A stretch of 64,000 bases of DNA from Streptomyces thermolilacinus SPC6 (GTDB lineage: Bacteria; Actinomycetota; Actinomycetes; Streptomycetales; Streptomycetaceae), in NCBI RefSeq assembly GCF_000478605.2, contig NZ_ASHX02000001.1:3201895-3265894 (forward strand). Reading direction: 5' to 3'. The notes under the pieces were generated by a model. The model was given only the letters and a program-made list of their open reading frames with translations. It did not search any database and was not told the origin of the DNA. Positions 58,704 through 64,000 of the stretch are shown here, piece by piece. Both the position numbers and the translations under genes were made by a program. Position 1 is the first letter of the stretch. Each line of letters starts with the position of its first letter.

Positions 58704-60938
58704 CTAGCGGCCGAGACGGCCCCGGACCATGCCCACCATGGCGTTGAGCTCCTCGATGCGCATCTTGCGGGCCGCCACGTAGAACACGCCGAGCAGGACG
58801 GCTCCACCGGCCACGAGTGCCACCAGGGAGCCCAGTGCGCCCATGCCGAGCAGGCTCAGCAGACCCCAGGCGACCGCGCCGGCGGCCAGCGCCGCGGGCA
58901 CGGAGGCCATGGAGAGGCGGGCGTACGTCCGGACGACGTGGGCGCCGTCGAGGTCGCCGCCCAGCCGGTCGCGCAGCCGCCGCCAGGCGATGCCCACGCC
59001 GACCATGTACGCGAGGCCGTAGCTCGCGGCCATGCCGACCACGGCCCAGCGGGCCGGCAGCACGACGTAGCAGAGCACGGAGGCGGCGGCGTTGACGGCC
59101 GCCACGATGACCGTGTTGTAGAAGGGCGTCCGCGTGTCCTCGTAGGCGTAGAAGCCGCGCAGGACGACGTACTGGACGGAGTACGGGATCAGGCCGAGGC
59201 CGAACGCCATCAGCATGAAGCCCATGCCGGTGGCCGCTTCCTGGCCGCTGGAGGCGTAGAGCAGGGTGCACAGCGGCACGCCCAGCGCGAGGAAGCCGAA
59301 GGAGACGGGCACGATCGCGACGGCCGAGTTGCGCAGGCCGTGCGAGATGTCGTCGCGGACGGCGCCCGGGTCGTTGTCGTGCGCGGCGCGGGAGATGCGG
59401 GGCAGCAGCGCGGCCATGACGGAGACCGTGATGATGGCCTGCGGCATGCCCCAGATCAGCTGGGCGTTGGAGTATGCCAGGATGCCGGCGCCGTCCGTGC
59501 CGGACGCCTTTCCGGCCGCGGTGGCCAGCTGCGTGACGACGACGACACCGGCCTGGTTGGCGAGGACGAACAGGACCGTCCACTTGGCCAGCTTGACCGT
59601 CTTGCCGAGGCCCTGGCCCTTCCAGTCGAAGCGCGGGCGGAAGCGGAAGCCCGCTTCGCGCAGGTACGGGATCATCGCCAGCGCCTGGACGACCAGGCCC
59701 AGCAGGACGCCCACACCGAGCAGCCGGACGCCCTCGTCGGGGATGACGTCGGCGCCCATCCTCGTCTCGGAGTAGGAGCCGTACACCCAGATGAACATGC
59801 CGAACGTGAAGATGACGACGATGTTGTTGAGGACCGGCGTCCACATCATCGCGCCGAACTTGCCGCGGGCGTTGAGGATCTGACCCATCACCACGTGCAC
59901 GCCCATGAAGAAGATGGTGGGCAGGCAGAACCGGGCGAAGGTGACGGCGACGCTGTTGGCGTCCGGGTCGTTGGCGATGGTGGGCGACATCGCGTGGACG
60001 AGCAGCGGCGCCAGGAACACGACGGCGCCGACGATCACGGCGAGGGTGACCATCACCAAGGTCAGCAGGCGGTTGGCGTACGCCTCGCCGCCGTCCTCGT
60101 CGTTCTTCATGGAGCGGACGAGCTGCGGGACGAAGACCGAGTTGAGGCCGCCGCCCACGGTCAGGATGTAGATCATCGTGGGCAGCGTGTAGGCGACGGT
60201 GAACGCGTCACCGAGCGTCGCCGCACCCAGGGCGCCGGTGATCACCAGGCTCCGCAGGAAGCCGGTGAGCCGCGACACGAGGGTGCCGGCCGCCATCACG
60301 GCACTGGACTTCAGCAGTCCGGAGGCCTTTCCGCCCGCCTTCTTCGGCGGCGGGGGCGCCACCGGCTCCGCGGGCACCTCGGGCTCCACAGGCTCGGGGA
60401 CCGGCACGGCCGTCGCCTGCCCGGCCTGGACCTGCTGGTCGCGGTACAGGTGCGCGAACGCGTCGGGCGCCGGCCGCTCGTCGGCGGCGTGGGTCACCAG
60501 GTCGTCCACGCCGGTGAACTGGACGGTCCTGGCGTCCTCGCCGTACGGGAGGTGGCGGGACGGGCCGGCGGGCTCGGGCGGCGGGGTCTGGGCCCACACA
60601 CGTGGGTCGGGCGCGTACTGCGGGGCCGCGGGCTGCTCGTAGAGCGGTCGTGGCTCCTCGTACGTGCCGGGCGGGGGCGGCGGGTGCGCGGCCCGGTCGT
60701 ACAGGGCCTCCCCGACCGGGTCCTGCGACGAGAGGTCGTGGGAGCGGTACGGGTCGTGGGTGTACGCGTCCTGGACGTAGGGGTCCTGCCCGTAGGCGTC
60801 CTGCGGGTAGGGCTGGTGCGGGGCCGACGCGTCGGCGGGCGGCACCTGTCCCGGCACCGGGACGGGCGGCGGCCCGTCCGGCGGCACACTGCCGCCGCCC
60901 GCGCCCTGGCCGCGGTCACCGTCGTACGGCGCGTTCAT
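58704..60938 (-). CDS. murJ: Lipid II flippase MurJ (MviN family)
   Basis: The product has 744 residues. A Pro/Tyr/Asp-rich cytoplasmic N-terminal region of about 200 residues is followed by roughly fourteen transmembrane helices. Family text includes MAAGTLVSRLTGFLRSLVIT, the segment LPTMIYILTVGGGLNSVFVP, and LLPRISRAAHDND. It flips lipid II across the membrane for peptidoglycan synthesis. The N-terminal extension is typical of Actinobacteria and may be a regulatory or phosphorylation segment. Confidence 0.94.
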   Translation of the reverse strand: MNAPYDGDRGQGAGGGSVPPDGPPPVPVPGQVPPADASAPHQPYPQDAYGQDPYVQDAYTHDPYRSHDLSSQDPVGEALYDRAAHPPPPPGTYEEPRPLYEQPAAPQYAPDPRVWAQTPPPEPAGPSRHLPYGEDARTVQFTGVDDLVTHAADERPAPDAFAHLYRDQQVQAGQATAVPVPEPVEPEVPAEPVAPPPPKKAGGKASGLLKSSAVMAAGTLVSRLTGFLRSLVITGALGAATLGDAFTVAYTLPTMIYILTVGGGLNSVFVPQLVRSMKNDEDGGEAYANRLLTLVMVTLAVIVGAVVFLAPLLVHAMSPTIANDPDANSVAVTFARFCLPTIFFMGVHVVMGQILNARGKFGAMMWTPVLNNIVVIFTFGMFIWVYGSYSETRMGADVIPDEGVRLLGVGVLLGLVVQALAMIPYLREAGFRFRPRFDWKGQGLGKTVKLAKWTVLFVLANQAGVVVVTQLATAAGKASGTDGAGILAYSNAQLIWGMPQAIITVSVMAALLPRISRAAHDNDPGAVRDDISHGLRNSAVAIVPVSFGFLALGVPLCTLLYASSGQEAATGMGFMLMAFGLGLIPYSVQYVVLRGFYAYEDTRTPFYNTVIVAAVNAAASVLCYVVLPARWAVVGMAASYGLAYMVGVGIAWRRLRDRLGGDLDGAHVVRTYARLSMASVPAALAAGAVAWGLLSLLGMGALGSLVALVAGGAVLLGVFYVAARKMRIEELNAMVGMVRGRLGR

Positions 60939-60983
60939 GGTTACCCCACCTCATCGTCCCCGGCCGGCCGGCCACGACATCGC

Positions 60984-63389
60984 TCAACGCTCCACTTTCT
61001 CACCCGGGCCCGACGGGTCGGTGCTTTGCGGTCCGGTGTCCGTCGCGGGGTCACTCGGCTGCACCGGATCGTCGCTCTCCGCGACCGGGACGGCGGGAGC
61101 GGCCTCTGCCGCGCCCTCGTCCTCGTCGGTCGGCCGCGCCGCTCCGGCCTCTTCGGACGTTCCCGTCCTGTCGACCGCGTCGGCGTCGGCGTCCCGCGCC
61201 GCCGCGGCGCGCTTGCGCTGGCTGTACATCCTGACACCGGCGAGGACCAGGAGCAGCACGCCGCCGGCGATGACGAGCATCACGGTCGAGGTGATCTCGG
61301 AGACCTTGACGGTGAACCGCATGGGCTGGCCGTAGGGGCGGCCGTCCTCCGTGAACAGCTGCGCCTCGACGGGGACGGGGCCGTTCGCGTTGGCGGAGGC
61401 CGTGAACTTCACCGACTGGCTGTGCCCGCCCTCGATGCGCACCGGGAGCTCGGCGACCTGCTCGCCGCCGTTGAGGCCGAGCCGGGTCGGCTTCATCGAC
61501 CGCAGGCGCAGCACCAGGTGGTCCACGCCCTGCACCAGCTTGTTCTGCACGGTCACCGGGATCGTGGCGCTGCGCCCCGAGAGCGTCAGGTCGGACTTGT
61601 CGATCAGCTTCACCTCGCCGGTGAGGCTCTCCAGGTGGGCGTGCACGCCACGCCCGTACTCGGCGGCCTCCTGGGGGCGGCCCCGCCACGACGTGGACAT
61701 CTCCCGCTTGATCGCGTTGCCGAACGGCGTCACGACGCGGTGCGCGGCGGTAAGGATGACCTTGAAGTTGTCCAGCCGGTCCTGCGTGGTGCGCATCTGC
61801 TGGAACACCGTCTCCGGCAGCTCCTGGTGGCTGAGCTCCTTCGGGTACCGCCTCGCGGACGGCACGCTCGTCGTCGCCTTCGGGTCGGGCTTGGCGGTCG
61901 TGGCGGTGATCAGGTCGGACGCCTGCGACCAGCGCTCCCCGCCGAGGGCCCTGAGGGCGCTCGCCAGGGACTCGGCCTGGGAGGCCGTCGGCATCCGCTG
62001 CGGGGCGACGACGACGCTGCGCCCGGTGCCCGGTCGCTCGTGGGTGACGGCGAGGGTGTGCGCGAGGAACTTCTGGACCGCGGCCGTGGACTCGCCCGCC
62101 CGGGTCATGTCGCCCTCGAAGGCCGTGGACAGCACCGCGTCCGACACGACGGCCGTGGTCCCGCCGCCGATCGGCCGTGCCGCGTTCGGCGTGTACGACA
62201 GGCGCTCCCGCATGCTGTCGCTGCGGGTGATCACCTTGTCCGCGCCGGCCGAGGTCGCCACATCGACGATCGACGGGTCCACGGCCCCGTTCGCGGGCCA
62301 GGCGTACTCGACGGACGGCTTCACGTGGAGGATCGTCTCCACCGTCGACTCGGCCAGCTCCGTCGCGGGCCGCAGATGGCTCAGGGAGCGGGAGACGCGC
62401 TTGCCCCGGTGGGCGAGCGACGCCAGGTCGGGGTCCCCGTACGGCAGCGCGACCACCTTGTCGCCCTGCACCGCCTTGTCCAGGGCGTTGAGCCACTGCT
62501 TCGCGACCGCCTGGTTCCTCCCGGGGAGCGTGGTGTCCCCGCTCATGACCTGGTAGTTGCCGCTCATCGCCTCGACGGTGGCCAGCAGGTCCGGGTCGAT
62601 GACCCAGGTCACGGGCAGCTCGGCGCCGAGCGTGACCATCCGCTCCAGCCGGCCGCCGGGCGACAGCTCGGCCGCGAGGGCCTCGCTCTCGAACACCGGC
62701 GTCTGCTGGTCGTCGGAGCCCGTCTGGGCCGACAGGTGCGCGGAGGAGATCAGCGGCCACAGGACGGTCAGCTGCGTCTTGCTCTTCGGCGCGGCAGGCT
62801 GCCAGGGCAGGAACGTCCGGTCGATGCCCAGTACCTGGTCGTACGGCTCGCCAGGGGTGCGCCCGGACAGGGACACGCCCAGTTCGTACACCCCGGCGTC
62901 GTCCACGCCCAGCTTGTCCACCGGCACGGCGAGGGTGAACTCACGGGTGGCGCCGGAGGGGATCTCCGGGACCTTCACGACGTACGCGCCGCCCAGCGGC
63001 TCGCCGTCCCGGCTCTCGGAGAAGCCGGTGCGCCGGGCGGCGTCCTCGATGGCGCCCCGGCTGGAGAGCCGGTCGCCGAGGCGCACGTCGACCTGCGCCT
63101 GGCTCACCGTCTCCCTGCCCTTGTTGGTCACCGTGCCGCTCAGCGTGAGGGTGTCCCCCTTGACCGGGGCGCTCGGCGCGAGTGTGTCCAGCGACACAGC
63201 GACGGTACGGGACCCGGTCGCCGCCGCGGCCACGGACGCGACCGGCGTCATCGCGGTGGCGGAGGGGGCCGCGGGCAGGTGGACCAGCCCGGCGAGGAGG
63301 GGCACTGCGGCGACGGCTGCGGCGGCCCGCCGCAGCCAGCGGCGGGCAGGAGAGGGATCGATGCCCTGGAAGTCTGCCGCCTCGGCCAC
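60984..63389 (-). CDS. DUF6049 family secreted membrane-anchored protein
   Basis: The product has 801 residues from a GTG at 63389. A signal-like segment (LRRAAAAVAAVPLLAGLVHL) is followed by a large beta-rich extracytoplasmic domain containing VTWVIDPDLLATVEAM and VALPYGDPDLASLAHRGKRV, and a C-terminal helix (STVMLVIAGGVLLLVLAGVR) with basic and acidic cytoplasmic tail. DUF6049 is the usual gene between murJ and cca in Streptomyces, with unknown function. An in-frame ATG at 63494 is an alternative start. Confidence 0.85.
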   Translation of the reverse strand: MAEAADFQGIDPSPARRWLRRAAAAVAAVPLLAGLVHLPAAPSATAMTPVASVAAAATGSRTVAVSLDTLAPSAPVKGDTLTLSGTVTNKGRETVSQAQVDVRLGDRLSSRGAIEDAARRTGFSESRDGEPLGGAYVVKVPEIPSGATREFTLAVPVDKLGVDDAGVYELGVSLSGRTPGEPYDQVLGIDRTFLPWQPAAPKSKTQLTVLWPLISSAHLSAQTGSDDQQTPVFESEALAAELSPGGRLERMVTLGAELPVTWVIDPDLLATVEAMSGNYQVMSGDTTLPGRNQAVAKQWLNALDKAVQGDKVVALPYGDPDLASLAHRGKRVSRSLSHLRPATELAESTVETILHVKPSVEYAWPANGAVDPSIVDVATSAGADKVITRSDSMRERLSYTPNAARPIGGGTTAVVSDAVLSTAFEGDMTRAGESTAAVQKFLAHTLAVTHERPGTGRSVVVAPQRMPTASQAESLASALRALGGERWSQASDLITATTAKPDPKATTSVPSARRYPKELSHQELPETVFQQMRTTQDRLDNFKVILTAAHRVVTPFGNAIKREMSTSWRGRPQEAAEYGRGVHAHLESLTGEVKLIDKSDLTLSGRSATIPVTVQNKLVQGVDHLVLRLRSMKPTRLGLNGGEQVAELPVRIEGGHSQSVKFTASANANGPVPVEAQLFTEDGRPYGQPMRFTVKVSEITSTVMLVIAGGVLLLVLAGVRMYSQRKRAAAARDADADAVDRTGTSEEAGAARPTDEDEGAAEAAPAVPVAESDDPVQPSDPATDTGPQSTDPSGPGEKVER

Positions 63390-63558
63390 GCGCTCGTCCG
63401 TCCCTCGTCGTCTGGTGCCGTCGGTCCCTGCCGGTTCCCGCGTCCAGGCATGGTAACGAGACGCGGCACGGTGAAGTGCCGTGGAGTGTTCCACGAGATC
63501 GTCCGGGGGGAGCGGGCGGGCACGGGAAATCGGGGAGGCCGCCCGTGGCCGGGACCCG

Positions 63559-63575
63559 TACCCTGTTCTGTTGTG
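63559..63575 (+). promoter_or_regulatory. Candidate leaderless promoter element of cca
   Basis: TACCCT at 63559-63564 lies nine bases before the GTG at 63573, so transcription would start at or next to the start codon. No good -35 was found and no ribosome site precedes the GTG. Tentative. Confidence 0.3.
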
Positions 63576-64000
63576 CCGAACGCCAACGAAGACAACCCGA
63601 ATGCCCTGAGCCAGGTGCAGCGCCGAGCGGTCAGTGAGCTGCTGCGCGTGTCACCGGTCGCCGACGATCTCGCCCGCCGTTTCCAGGAGGCCGGGTTCCG
63701 CCTCGCCCTGGTCGGTGGTTCGGTACGGGACGCTCTGCTCGGCAGGCTCGGCAACGACCTCGACTTCACCACCGATGCCCGCCCCGAGGACGTACTGAAG
63801 ATCGTCCGGCCGTGGGCGGAGGCGGTCTGGGAGGTCGGGATCGCGTTCGGCACCGTGGGGGCCCAGAAGGAGGGCTACCAGATCGAGGTGACGACGTACC
63901 GCTCCGAGGCGTACGACCGCACCTCGCGCAAGCCCGAGGTGTCCTACGGCGACTCCATCGAGGAGGACCTCGTCCGCCGTGACTTCACCGTCAACGCGAT
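63573..64000 (+). CDS. cca: CCA tRNA nucleotidyltransferase (5' part)
   Basis: The frame is open from the GTG at 63573 to the window end, 142 codons. It has the nucleotidyltransferase motif ALVGGSVRDALLGRLGNDLD with the FTTDARP continuation near residues 47-74, and RRDFTVNA near the end. It adds or repairs the 3' CCA of tRNAs. The three tRNA genes in this window do not encode CCA, so they need this enzyme. Confidence 0.95.
   Translation, partial: MPNANEDNPNALSQVQRRAVSELLRVSPVADDLARRFQEAGFRLALVGGSVRDALLGRLGNDLDFTTDARPEDVLKIVRPWAEAVWEVGIAFGTVGAQKEGYQIEVTTYRSEAYDRTSRKPEVSYGDSIEEDLVRRDFTVNA

Overview
The window is the origin region of a Streptomyces chromosome. It is extremely GC-rich with G/C-biased third codon positions and many GTG starts. 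It carries the conserved order trxA-trxB-rsmA-sigM on one side and rnpA-rpmH-dnaA-(oriC)-dnaN-gnd-recF-dciA-gyrB-gyrA on the other, an oriC packed with TTGTCCACA-type DnaA boxes, and parS palindromes (GTTTCACGTGAAAC). The gene content and order match the S. coelicolor SCO384x-SCO389x neighbourhood as I remember it; no database was consulted.

Layout from left to right. 0-9 kb: the 5' part of a DUF2252 gene, a giant AAA+ ATPase, a flotillin and a YqiJ-like membrane/OB-fold protein. 9.3-9.6 kb: tRNA-Leu(CAG) with its promoter and a perfect hairpin terminator. 9.9-18 kb: the growth and division signalling operon fhaA-fhaB-pstP-rodA/ftsW-pbpA-pknB. 18-24.3 kb: on the minus strand two class E sortases, a PabA/TrpG-type amidotransferase, a tiny membrane protein, a DUF881 protein, a rhomboid protease and a cyclophilin; on the plus strand crgA. 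24.4-29 kb: DUF5324 and DUF6344 proteins, then an apparently inserted NDH-2-like oxidoreductase plus ABC-2-like membrane protein flanked by two near-identical terminators, then tRNA-Ala(TGC). 29-33.7 kb: an HTH regulator, a second Ser/Thr kinase, a secreted membrane-anchored protein, a DLW-39 micro-protein and tRNA-Ile(GAT). 33.7-43.6 kb: DUF3566, gyrA, gyrB, dciA, recF, gnd-like and dnaN, all leftward. 43.8-44.4 kb: oriC. 44.7-46.6 kb: dnaA. 47-50.4 kb: rpmH-rnpA-yidD-yidC-jag-rsmG, rightward. 50.5-53.6 kb: parA-parB and a GNAT gene. 53.7-56.8 kb: trxA-trxB behind a SigR-type promoter, then rsmA and sigM. 56.8-64 kb: a pseudokinase, murJ, a DUF6049 protein and the start of cca.

Replication (dnaA, dnaN, recF, dciA, gyrAB), segregation (parAB and five parS) and membrane insertion/RNA processing (yidC, rnpA, jag, rsmG) surround the origin and mostly read away from it. 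The second theme is envelope growth: PknB/PstP signalling through FHA proteins, SEDS and PBP synthases, CrgA, MurJ with its pseudokinase, sortases, and SigM/RsmA. The main non-routine observations are a DnaA-box cluster about 21 kb from oriC, a flotillin/YqiJ/giant-ATPase cassette, a stand-alone pseudokinase beside murJ, a segment between duplicated terminators, and several small tandem-repeat arrays in intergenic DNA.
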